NCBI GenBank assembly: GCA_023254015.1
Contig: JALQYS010000185.1
Location: 1 to 16,745 of the forward strand
Origin: Paracoccaceae bacterium
Lineage (GTDB): Bacteria > Pseudomonadota > Alphaproteobacteria > Rhodobacterales > Rhodobacteraceae
DNA length: 16,745 nucleotides
Reading direction: 5' to 3'
Shown: positions 1-6,034 of the stretch, in pieces
Position numbering within the stretch: the first letter of the stretch is position 1
Layout of the letters: the number at the start of each line of letters is the position of its first letter
The notes under the pieces: model-generated
Databases searched by the model: none
What the model saw: the letters and a program-made list of their open reading frames with translations, nothing else
What the model was told of the DNA's origin: nothing
Translations under genes and position numbers: made by a program

Positions 1-518
1 ATCACCGGAATCAGCTCACGCGCGACGAAGGGGAAGGTCACGAACAACGTCGCCAGGATGATGCCCGGCAAGGCAAAGACAATGGGATGGCCTTGTGCCA
101 CCAGCCAGCCGCCCAGCGCGGAATTCGCACCGAACATCAGCACGATGCACAGACCCGCGACCACGGGGCTGACCGAGAAGGGCAGGTCGATCAGGGTGAT
201 GAGAAAGGCCTTGCCGCGAAAATCGAACTTGGTGATGAACCAGGCCGCCGCGATGCCGAAGGCGGCGTTCAGGGGCACCGAAATGGCGGCGATGGTCAAT
301 GTCAGGCGGATGGCATCGCGGGCATCGGGCGAGGCAAGGCTTTTCAGCGACGCGGCCACGCCATCGGCCAGGGCCTCGGCAAAGACCGCGATCAGGGGCG
401 CAAAGACCAGGATCGCAAGGCCGGCGACGGCGAGCGCGATCAATGTCCAGCGGGTGGCCGGGCTTTCGTCGGTTGCCGAGCGGAAGCGGGCAGTTCTTGT
501 CAGGGACATGTCAGACAT
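1..518 (-). CDS. cysW: Sulfate/thiosulfate ABC transporter permease CysW, partial (C-terminus beyond the left edge)
   Basis: Inner-membrane permease that pairs with CysT to form the pore of the CysPTWA sulfate/thiosulfate importer. About 172 codons are present, beginning MSDMSLTRTARFR. A short arginine-containing N-terminus is followed by hydrophobic segments near residues 22-45, 67-85 and 100-125. The visible part ends in the FVTFPFVARELIPV stretch, just before where the EAA loop that docks on CysA is expected, so that loop is outside the window. The ATG lies 8 bases inside the end of cysT (ATGTCTGA shared), which implies translational coupling. The rest of the gene, and probably cysA, should lie to the left. 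Order and overlap with cysT and cysP make the assignment secure. Whether sulfate or thiosulfate is preferred cannot be read from the sequence. Confidence 0.93.
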   Translation of the reverse strand, partial: MSDMSLTRTARFRSATDESPATRWTLIALAVAGLAILVFAPLIAVFAEALADGVAASLKSLASPDARDAIRLTLTIAAISVPLNAAFGIAAAWFITKFDFRGKAFLITLIDLPFSVSPVVAGLCIVLMFGANSALGGWLVAQGHPIVFALPGIILATLFVTFPFVARELIPV

Positions 519-1347
519 AGCCAATCCTCCGGCGGCTCCAGACCTGGATCAGGTTGATGACCAAAAGCATCGCAAAGCTTGTCAGCAGCATGGCAATGCC
601 GATGGCGGCCGCGGCGTCATAGTTGAACTCCTCAAGCTGGATGATGATGAGGAGCGGGGCGATTTCGGTCACCAGGGGGATGTTTCCGGCAATGAAGATG
701 ACCGACCCGTATTCCCCAACCGCCCGTGCCAGCGCCAGGGCAAAGCCCGTCAGCGCGGCCGGGGTCAGCATGGGCAGGATGACGCGACGGATCGTGTGCA
801 GGCGGCTGGCGCCAAGGCTGGCGCTGGCCTCTTCGACCTCGCGCTCGATTTCCTCGATGACGGGTTGCACGGTGCGGGTGACGAAGGGCAGGCCGACAAA
901 GACCAGCGCGATGAAGATTCCCCATTGCGTATAGGCAATCCGCCAGCCGATTTCGCCGGCCAGATGGCCCAGAACGCCATTGGGCGCATAAAGCGCCGTC
1001 AAGGAAATGCCGGCCACGGCGGTGGGCAGGGCAAAGGGCAGATCAACGGCGGCATCAAGGATGCGGCGGCCCGGAAAGCGGTAGCGCACCAGAACCCAGG
1101 CCAACAGAACGCCGAACACCAGATTGAACAGCGCCGCAAACAAGGAAAGCCGGAACGACAGGAACAGGGCGGCCCAGACGCGCTCGCGGTTGACGGTGTC
1201 CCAGATCCCCGGAAGGCCAAAACTGGCGCCCTTCCACAGAAGGGCGCCGATGGGAAGCAGGACGACGAGGCAAAGCATCGTCAGGGTGATCCCCATGCTG
1301 AGCGAAAGTCCGGGCATGGGGGAGCGGTGGATGAAGGGCCTTGTCAT
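511..1347 (-). CDS. cysT: Sulfate/thiosulfate ABC transporter permease CysT (CysU)
   Basis: Inner-membrane permease of 278 residues, the usual length for CysT, partner of CysW in the sulfate/thiosulfate importer. About six hydrophobic segments are visible, the first near residues 15-40 (GITLTMLCLVVLLPIGALLW). The cytoplasmic EAA loop that contacts the ATPase appears near residues 170-190 as EEIEREVEEASASLGASR, with the conserved EAA...G spacing. The C-terminus ends in a basic RRRIGYV. The start ATG overlaps the stop of cysP as ATGA, and no good ribosome binding site precedes it, so translation is probably coupled to cysP. The stop overlaps cysW by 8 bases. Nothing looks truncated or frameshifted. 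Confidence 0.95.
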   Translation of the reverse strand: MTRPFIHRSPMPGLSLSMGITLTMLCLVVLLPIGALLWKGASFGLPGIWDTVNRERVWAALFLSFRLSLFAALFNLVFGVLLAWVLVRYRFPGRRILDAAVDLPFALPTAVAGISLTALYAPNGVLGHLAGEIGWRIAYTQWGIFIALVFVGLPFVTRTVQPVIEEIEREVEEASASLGASRLHTIRRVILPMLTPAALTGFALALARAVGEYGSVIFIAGNIPLVTEIAPLLIIIQLEEFNYDAAAAIGIAMLLTSFAMLLVINLIQVWSRRRIGYV

Positions 1348-2462
1348 TTCGGCACATAGATCTGATCGAAGATGCCACCATCGCCAAAATGCTCGGGCTG
1401 CACCTTGGCCCAGCCGCCAAAGCTGGCGATGTCCACCAGGTCCAGTTTCGGAAAGCGGGCAACATCCTCGGGCGCGGCCTTGGAGGTATCCCAGGCGCGG
1501 TAGTAGTGCTTGAAGGCCAGCGCCTGCCCTTCGGGCGCATAGAGGAAGTCCAGATAGGCCTCGGCCAGCTTGCGTTGGTCATCGGTCTTGAGGTTGCCTT
1601 CAACCAGCGCAACGGGCGGTTCGGCCAGAACCGACACGGTGGGAACCACGATGTCGAACTGATCCTCGCCGATTTCCTTCAGCGTCAGATAGGCCTCGTT
1701 TTCCCAGGCCAGCAGCACATCCCCGATCCCGCGCTGGGCAAAGGTCGTGGTCGCGCCGCGCGCCCCGGAATCCAGCACAGGCACGTTCCTGAACAGCTTG
1801 CCGACGAACTCCTTGGGGTCCTGACCGTTCTTTTCGGCCCAGGCCCAGGCGGCCAGATAGTTCCAGCGCGCCCCGCCGCTGGTCTTGGGATTGGGCGTGA
1901 TGACCTGCACGCCATCGGCCACCAGATCGCCCCAGTCCTTGATCCCCTTGGGATTGCCTTCACGCACCAGGAACACGATGGTCGAGGTGTAGGGCGAAGA
2001 GTTGTGCGGGCGTTTGGCCTGCCAGTCCGCTGGCAGCTTGCCCGCTTCGGCGATCTTGTCGATGTCGCTGGCCAGCGCCAGGGTCACCACCTGGGCCTCA
2101 AGCCCGTCGATCACCGCACGCGCCTGAGAGCCCGAGCCGCCATGGCTGACCTCAATCTGGGGCGTCGGGTTGCCCTGCGCCGTCCAATGGGCGACGAAAG
2201 CCTCGTTCAGTTCGCGGTAAAGTTCGCGGGTCGGGTCATAGCTGACGTTCAACAGCGTCTCGGCCTGCACCTTCGACGGCGCGGCGCCAAGCGCCATCAG
2301 TCCGATGCCCAGAACCGAAAGGGTGGCCCGCAAGGCCCGGCCGATCGGTCGGCCGGTCAGGCGCAGCAGGCCGTCGGCGATGGTGACGCGCCCATCCGCA
2401 TGCGAGTCGACGACGGGGCCTTGCGCCGTGATGGTTCCGGCAAGGGTAATGGTGGCAAGCAC
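1344..2462 (-). CDS. cysP: Sulfate/thiosulfate-binding periplasmic protein (CysP/Sbp family) with an N-terminal extension
   Basis: Periplasmic receptor that delivers sulfate or thiosulfate to CysTW. The mature part starts ETLLNVSYDPTRELY and carries the family hallmarks: SHGGSGSQARAVIDG, LALASDIDKIAE, a PNPKTSGGARWNYLAAWAWA stretch and LDFLYAPEGQALA. The hydrophobic signal core (RATLSVLGIGLMALGAAPSKVQA) does not begin at the N-terminus. No ATG, GTG or TTG gives a normal short signal peptide, so about 41 residues precede it when translation starts at the GTG at 2462. That GTG has AGGAG (revcomp of 2469-2473) six bases upstream, giving 372 residues against about 330-340 usual for the family. 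An ATG at 2675 in the same frame, also with AAGGAG six bases upstream, would give 443 residues. The extension (LATITLAGTITAQG...HADGRVTIADG) looks beta-strand rich. Function is certain by family and operon; the true start is not. Confidence 0.9.
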   Translation of the reverse strand: MLATITLAGTITAQGPVVDSHADGRVTIADGLLRLTGRPIGRALRATLSVLGIGLMALGAAPSKVQAETLLNVSYDPTRELYRELNEAFVAHWTAQGNPTPQIEVSHGGSGSQARAVIDGLEAQVVTLALASDIDKIAEAGKLPADWQAKRPHNSSPYTSTIVFLVREGNPKGIKDWGDLVADGVQVITPNPKTSGGARWNYLAAWAWAEKNGQDPKEFVGKLFRNVPVLDSGARGATTTFAQRGIGDVLLAWENEAYLTLKEIGEDQFDIVVPTVSVLAEPPVALVEGNLKTDDQRKLAEAYLDFLYAPEGQALAFKHYYRAWDTSKAAPEDVARFPKLDLVDIASFGGWAKVQPEHFGDGGIFDQIYVPK

Positions 2463-2675
2463 GGCATTCTCCTGTTGATCTCGGACCCTGGTCGGGGCGG
2501 CCGGTCGGCTTTGAAGGGTAAGCGGCCCTACGGTTTGCGGCTGGCCACGCCGATCCGGCCGGGCCGGACTGTCTGCAGCCGTTGCATCGCGGCCCTGGGG
2601 CAGCAGGGTGACGGCGACGCCCGGCATCGACATTCCGGCCGACCCGCGGGGGTCAAGGGGAAGGGCTATGGTCAT
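2463..2675 (-). other. In-frame leader upstream of the cysP GTG start (alternative start at 2675)
   Basis: This 71-codon stretch opens with an ATG at 2675 preceded by a strong AAGGAG (revcomp of 2682-2687) six bases away. It stays open, without a stop, into the cysP frame. The first 28 or so residues (MTIALPLDPRGSAGMSMPG...) read like protein. The later part is rich in Arg, Pro and Gln and looks less like a folded domain. A near-perfect GC palindrome of TCCGGCC with GGCCGGA lies around 2553-2567. It could be an N-terminal part of CysP, a leader peptide whose translation controls cysP, or a structured 5' RNA. Structured leaders (the sul1 motif, as I recall it) are reported upstream of alphaproteobacterial sulfate transporter genes, but I cannot confirm a match by eye. 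Confidence 0.45.
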
Positions 2676-2715
2676 CTCTGTCTCCTTCGTTGTCAGGCAG
2701 GGCAGCGCCTCTAAT

Positions 2716-2751
2716 ATTTATAATATCGACGGGACTAGTCGAGTATTGCAA
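2716..2751 (-). promoter_or_regulatory. Candidate cys operon promoter with palindromic operator
   Basis: Read leftward, TTGCAA (2746-2751) can serve as a -35 element. GATATT or TATTAT, 18 to 20 bases on, can serve as a -10, followed by AATATTAG. Between them lies the perfect 8-base palindrome GACTAGTC (2733-2740), overlapping a CGAC...GTCG inverted repeat (2727-2730 with 2738-2741). A dyad between -35 and -10 is the usual position for a repressor site. The expected start of transcription, about 35-40 bases before the ATG at 2675, would put both candidate cysP starts on the transcript. The elements are read by eye and the regulator is unknown. Confidence 0.4.
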
Positions 2752-2946
2752 GGAAAAATTCACGCTAAATATTGTCGTGTTTAGAGAAGAAAATTCTCCA
2801 CCCCAGTCGGAGGACAAATGCCAGTGAAGGTAAAACTTCAATTATAACAGAGTGTTGTGTTCTTTGTCCCCGGTCTTTCATCTGCCGGGCCGAGAGGAGG
2901 GCTCGCGCGGGTCAATACACGATAAAGGCTATAGACTTTATTTTGA

Positions 2947-2978
2947 TTTGGTGCATTCTGGGATGCAAGCCCACCAAA
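2947..2978. promoter_or_regulatory. Nested inverted repeat upstream of the Lrp-type gene
   Basis: Two inverted repeats are nested here. The outer arms are TTTGGTG (2947-2953) and CACCAAA (2972-2978); the inner arms are TGCAT (2952-2956) and ATGCA (2963-2967) around a 6-base spacer. The dyad ends 23 bases before the GTG start at 3002. Lrp/AsnC proteins often bind dyads at their own promoters, so autoregulation is a reasonable inference. An RNA hairpin hiding the leader is the alternative. Confidence 0.4.
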
Positions 2979-3001
2979 CGGGCTGGAAAGGCTGCTGACC
3001 C

Positions 3002-3475
3002 GTGACCGAGCTTGACCTGATCGACCGCAAGATCGTTGCCGAACTGATGCGCGATTCAACGCTGCCCATCGCCCAGATCGCCGACAAGGTCGGCTTGTCA
3101 CAAACGCCTTGCTGGAAGCGAATCCAGAGGCTCGAGGCAACGGGCGTAGTTTTGGGGCGGGTGGCCTTGGCCGATCCGACAAAGTTGGGCTGCGGTCTGA
3201 CCGTCTTTGTCGGCATCGAGGCGCCCGACCATGCGGTCGAATGGCGCGATGCCTTTTCGGCGGCGATCGAGGCGATCCCGGAGATCATGGAAGTCTACCG
3301 GATGGCCGGAGAGATTGACTACCTGTTGCGCGTCGCTGTGGCCGACATGCAGTCCTTCGACCGGCTTTACAAACGCCTCACCGAGACCGTGCCGATCAAG
3401 ACGGTGACCAGCCATTTCGCCATGGAGCGGATGAAATTCACCACGGCCTTTCCGGTGGACACCCTGTCGCGCTGA
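3002..3475 (+). CDS. Lrp/AsnC family transcriptional regulator, DecR-like
   Basis: DNA-binding regulator of 157 residues, the normal family length. The N-terminal winged helix-turn-helix spans about residues 3-60 (LDLIDRKIVAELMRDSTLPI...LSQTPCWKRIQRLEATGV), followed by the C-terminal effector-sensing RAM domain at about 65-150, which includes RMAGEIDYLLRVAVADMQSFDRLY. The recognition helix reads SQTPCWKRI, close to the TPCW signature of the DecR (YbaO) branch; DecR in E. coli responds to cysteine. The gene starts at a GTG with only a weak AAAGG upstream. It is divergent from the sulfate uptake operon on one side and precedes the amide operon on the other, so a role in sulfur or cysteine control fits best. 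The target is inferred, not shown. Confidence 0.92.
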   Translation: MTELDLIDRKIVAELMRDSTLPIAQIADKVGLSQTPCWKRIQRLEATGVVLGRVALADPTKLGCGLTVFVGIEAPDHAVEWRDAFSAAIEAIPEIMEVYRMAGEIDYLLRVAVADMQSFDRLYKRLTETVPIKTVTSHFAMERMKFTTAFPVDTLSR

Positions 3476-3503
3476 CAGGCGCGCCAGGTGTTCAAGGGCC
3501 TTT

Positions 3504-3554
3504 GCCGGGGCCTTGGGCAAACATCGCCCACAGCTTGCCCGGCGGACTGCCGGG
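3504..3554 (+). promoter_or_regulatory. Mutually exclusive hairpins in the leader of the small peptide gene
   Basis: The hexamer CCCGGC at 3538-3543 can pair with GCCGGG upstream (3504-3509) or with GCCGGG downstream (3549-3554, 5-base loop GGACT), but not both at once. The larger upstream fold is supported by a nested GGGC/GCCC pair (3515-3518 with 3526-3529). The downstream hairpin ends 26 bases before the ATG at 3581 and about 14 bases before its ribosome binding site. The arrangement resembles an attenuator or switch, but the arms are only six base pairs and no U-tract follows. Confidence 0.35.
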
Positions 3555-3580
3555 GAAATCACAGGAAACGGAGACATTGC

Positions 3581-3739
3581 ATGGGCATTGATCTGAACAT
3601 TCCAAAACCCGACCAGGGCATTACGCTTTGGCGTGTTGGCAACCCGACGGCACCCGCGCAGCCGGTGACAGGGCCCGCGCCATCCAGCCCCGTCAAGCTG
3701 GAGGTGAATGCCATCTCCTGGGGGCAGACCAACTGGTAA
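3581..3739 (+). CDS. Unrecognised 52-residue peptide
   Basis: I do not recognise this small protein. It begins MGIDLNIPKPDQGITLWRVG, has a proline-, alanine- and serine-rich middle (residues about 22-38) and ends NAISWGQTNW, with three tryptophans in all (residues 18, 47 and 52) and no cysteine. There is no signal peptide or membrane segment. CGGAG lies about seven bases before the ATG, a good ribosome binding site, and the stop is followed eight bases later by a GC-rich hairpin. It sits alone between the Lrp-type regulator and the amide transporter operon, on the same strand as both. It could be a regulatory or leader-type peptide, a modified-peptide precursor or a small accessory protein of the operon. 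No modification enzyme is in the window, which argues against the second. A longer frame from 3488 exists but has a poorer start. Confidence 0.6.
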   Translation: MGIDLNIPKPDQGITLWRVGNPTAPAQPVTGPAPSSPVKLEVNAISWGQTNW

Positions 3740-3747
3740 GGGCCGGG

Positions 3748-3770
3748 GGGCGGGGCGATGGGCCCCTCCC
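3748..3770 (+). terminator. GC-rich hairpin after the small peptide gene
   Basis: GGGCGGGGC (3748-3756) pairs with GCCCCTCCC (3762-3770) across a 5-base loop with one mismatch, giving a strong stem that starts eight bases after the stop codon. No run of T follows, so it may act as a weak or factor-aided terminator, or as an mRNA 3' stabiliser rather than a classical intrinsic terminator. Confidence 0.4.
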
Positions 3771-3870
3771 GATCCCGGAACGACGTCGTCGATCCAAAGT
3801 CCGGACCACCGGGGAAAAGGCGCGGGCAGGGTGGTTGTGACCCGCGATGCATCTGGGCTGACCCGTGGGA

Positions 3871-3966
3871 GTTTCTTGCGGGATTAAACCAGACAAGTTT
3901 CTGAAATTGTTGAAGTTTCTTATCAAGAAGCCCCCCGATCCGCCGGGTGCGTTAGTGCATTTGCAC
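3871..3966 (+). promoter_or_regulatory. Candidate regulatory region upstream of the amide transporter operon
   Basis: An AT-richer stretch before the binding-protein gene holds three copies of GTTTCT (3871-3876, 3897-3902, 3915-3920). The last two extend to AAGTTTCT and start 18 bases apart. After it comes the dyad GTGCA-TT-TGCAC (3955-3966), followed by GGTGCG (3975-3980), a copy of which also precedes it (3946-3951). These are plausible operators for the LuxR-type protein encoded at the operon's far end. I see no convincing -35/-10 pair and no -24/-12 sigma-54 match. Confidence 0.35.
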
Positions 3967-4023
3967 CATGGACAGGTGCGACGCTTTGTCCTCCTCTTGG
4001 GAAAAACACCAAGGGAGGAATGC

Positions 4024-5280
4024 ATGATTACCCTCAACCGTCGTCGCTTTCTGATGACTTCGGCCGCCACCGTTGCCGCGGCGTCGATGTCAGCCCCGGC
4101 CTTTGCGGCCGACCCGATCCTGATCGGGGTGCCCACCGCGCAGTCTGGCCCCGTCGGTGTGGCCGATCAGGCCGACTGGCTGAACGGTGTCACCATGGCC
4201 GTCGAAGAGATCAACGCGGCGGGCGGCGTCAATGGCCGCATGCTGGAAACCCGCGTGGTGGACATCGACCTGCTGACGCCCGAAGGCACGGTTGCCGCCT
4301 TCCAGAACCTGGTCGAGCAGGGTGTCCACGCGCTGGCCCATTCCTTTGCCATCATTCCGCAGCCTGCAATGGACGTGGCCGCCACCACCGGCGTGCCCTA
4401 CCTGCATGGCAATACCTCCCAGGCCAGCCTTGATCTGGTGAAATCCGACCCGCAGAAATACCGCAACATCTTCCAGATCGATGTGGCCGAGACCTATTAC
4501 GGCGCTGGTTTCGTGAAATTCCTGTCGAACCAGAAGGCCGCTGGTTGGACCCCGAAGAACAACAAGGTCCATATCGTTCAGGAACAGATCGGCTATACCC
4601 AGGTGATCTCGAAGGCCACGCAGGCCGCGATTGCGGCAAGCGGCGGTGAGTGGGAGCAAGGCCCGATCACCGACATTCAATTCCCGGTTGCCGACTGGAC
4701 CCCGGTCATTCAGGCGCTGAAAGAGGCCGATTGCGGCGCCATCATGATCGACCACTGGGTTGCCGCCGAACTGGCGTCTTTCGCCCAGGCCTATGTACTG
4801 GACCCGGTTCCGGGCGCCTTGGTCTATCTGCAATACGGCCCCTCCCAGCCGGAATTCCTGGATCTGGCGGGCGACGCCGCCGAAGGCTTTGTCTGGGGTT
4901 CTGTCATCGGGGTTTATGCCGATGAAAAGGGCATGGCCTTCCGCGCGGCCTATCAGGCCAAATACCCCGGCACGATGGGGATGGTCTATACCGGGTCGGG
5001 GTATGATTCGATCCACATCCTGGCCGAGGTCTGGAAAACCGTCGATCCGTCGGATTTTGACGGCGTGGGCAAGGCGATCAAGGCGATCACCCATCGCGGC
5101 GTCTGCGGCACCTACACCTTCGCCAATGCCGAGCAGACCCCGATCAGCTATCCCAACATGACCGACGATCCCGAGGCAGGGCAGGCGCATCTGATCTTCC
5201 AGGTGCAAGATGGTGCCCACACCATCATCTCGCCCGCCACGCAGAAGCAGGCCGACATGCGGCCGGCACCCTGGATGTAA
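4024..5280 (+). CDS. Periplasmic amide/urea-type ABC transporter substrate-binding protein, Tat-exported
   Basis: Receptor of 418 residues in the leucine-binding-protein fold (Peripla_BP_5/6), close in style to UrtA and AmiC-like amide receptors. The start at 4024 has GGGAGG six bases upstream and opens directly into a twin-arginine signal (N-RRRFL at residues 5-10, then a hydrophobic stretch, cleavage near APAFA at about 28). Starting further upstream would bury that signal. Mature features include ILIGVPTAQSGPVGVADQAD, the EEINAAGGVNGR motif, HSFAIIPQPAMDVAATTGVPYLHGNTSQ and YTGSGYDSIHILAEVW. It heads an operon with two ATPases, two permeases and dimethylformamidase, so its ligand is probably N,N-dimethylformamide or a related small amide; that is inference. 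Tat export implies folding in the cytoplasm before export, which is uncommon for this fold. Confidence 0.9.
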   Translation: MITLNRRRFLMTSAATVAAASMSAPAFAADPILIGVPTAQSGPVGVADQADWLNGVTMAVEEINAAGGVNGRMLETRVVDIDLLTPEGTVAAFQNLVEQGVHALAHSFAIIPQPAMDVAATTGVPYLHGNTSQASLDLVKSDPQKYRNIFQIDVAETYYGAGFVKFLSNQKAAGWTPKNNKVHIVQEQIGYTQVISKATQAAIAASGGEWEQGPITDIQFPVADWTPVIQALKEADCGAIMIDHWVAAELASFAQAYVLDPVPGALVYLQYGPSQPEFLDLAGDAAEGFVWGSVIGVYADEKGMAFRAAYQAKYPGTMGMVYTGSGYDSIHILAEVWKTVDPSDFDGVGKAIKAITHRGVCGTYTFANAEQTPISYPNMTDDPEAGQAHLIFQVQDGAHTIISPATQKQADMRPAPWM

Positions 5281-5302
5281 TCGGACGCCTCAGGGGATTT
5301 CG

Positions 5303-6034
5303 ATGATGGAAACGCAAGGCATCTTCGGCTGCCGGGGGATTGGCATATCCTTTGGCACCCGGGCGATCCTCAAGGATGTGTCTCTCGCCGTATCCCCCGG
5401 CGAGGTGCTGGGTCTTGTCGGCCCGAACGGGGCCGGCAAGACCTCTTTGTTCGAAATCCTCTGCGGGCGCTATACTGCCAGCGCCGGGCAGGTGTTCATG
5501 GAGGGGCGTGACATCACCGCCATGGTGGTGCACGACCGGGCGCGCGCCGGGCTGGCGCGCACCTATCAAAGCCCGGTCGTCCCCGGCGCCCTGACCATTG
5601 GCGAAACCCTGCGCGCGGCGCGCTATGCCTACAAACCCTTCAAGACCCGGATGGAGGCCGAATGGGCCTGCCATCTGGCCAACCTGCGCCAGCCCTGGGA
5701 CCGTCTTGCGGGCAGTCTGGACACGTTTGACCGGCGCAAGCTGCTTTTGGCCTGCCTCTTGATGCGCAAGCCCAAGGTTCTGCTTCTGGATGAACCGGCC
5801 TCGGGCCTCATCAATTCCGAGATCGACGAGCTGGACCTCATCATCCGCCGTCTGGTCGATGAATACCACATTGCGGCGATCCTGATCGAACACCGGCTGG
5901 AGCTGCTTTCTGCCATCGCCGACCGGGCGGTTGTTCTGGACATGGGCGAGGTGATCGCCACGGGCACCCCGCGTGAGGTCTTTGAAAACCCGCGCGTTCT
6001 GGCCGCCTATTTCGAGGAGCCCGCGCATGGCTAG
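5303..6034 (+). CDS. ABC transporter ATPase, LivG/UrtD type, with a degenerate signature motif
   Basis: Cytoplasmic ATPase of 243 residues that powers the importer. Walker A is GPNGAGKTS (about residues 39-47), the Q-loop sits in ARTYQSPVVPG, Walker B is VLLLDEPASGL with the catalytic glutamate, and the switch histidine is present in LIEHRLELL. The signature loop normally reading LSxGQ is replaced by LDTFD (in AGSLDTFDRRKLLLACLL), which removes both the serine and the glycine. The start at 5303 follows GGGGA by five bases; ATG at 5306 is equally possible. The stop overlaps the next gene by 8 bases. The rest of the protein is well conserved, so this looks like a deliberate asymmetric ATP site and not decay. 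Confidence 0.92.
   Translation: MMETQGIFGCRGIGISFGTRAILKDVSLAVSPGEVLGLVGPNGAGKTSLFEILCGRYTASAGQVFMEGRDITAMVVHDRARAGLARTYQSPVVPGALTIGETLRAARYAYKPFKTRMEAEWACHLANLRQPWDRLAGSLDTFDRRKLLLACLLMRKPKVLLLDEPASGLINSEIDELDLIIRRLVDEYHIAAILIEHRLELLSAIADRAVVLDMGEVIATGTPREVFENPRVLAAYFEEPAHG

Larger units (their letters stand above)
2676..3001. other. AT-rich divergent intergenic region between cysP and the Lrp-type regulator
   Basis: These 326 bases hold no convincing gene. Base composition between about 2710 and 2960 is markedly richer in A and T than the flanking genes. The region must contain the promoter of the cys operon (leftward) and of the regulator (rightward). The recognisable parts are a candidate cysP promoter with the palindrome GACTAGTC inside it, and a nested inverted repeat just before the regulator start. 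Short open frames exist on both strands here, but none has both a good start signal and protein-like composition. Confidence 0.6.

Noticed and set aside
58..1359. A 433-codon plus-strand frame opposite cysW and cysT
   Set aside because: Antisense shadow of well-recognised permease genes.
2463..2720. SAM-II riboswitch before cysP
   Set aside because: No recognisable SAM-II pseudoknot core was seen; the sul1-type possibility is left open instead.
2653..2841. 62-codon minus-strand frame in the cys leader
   Set aside because: No good ribosome binding site, and it crosses the promoter and palindrome region in a frame different from cysP.
3946..3966. Sigma-54 (-24/-12) promoter before the amide operon
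   Set aside because: GG and GC elements are present but their spacing is off by one and the flanking consensus is poor.
3865..4023. Upstream extension of the binding-protein frame to a GTG at 3865
   Set aside because: It would bury the twin-arginine signal and ignore the GGGAGG site placed before the ATG at 4024.
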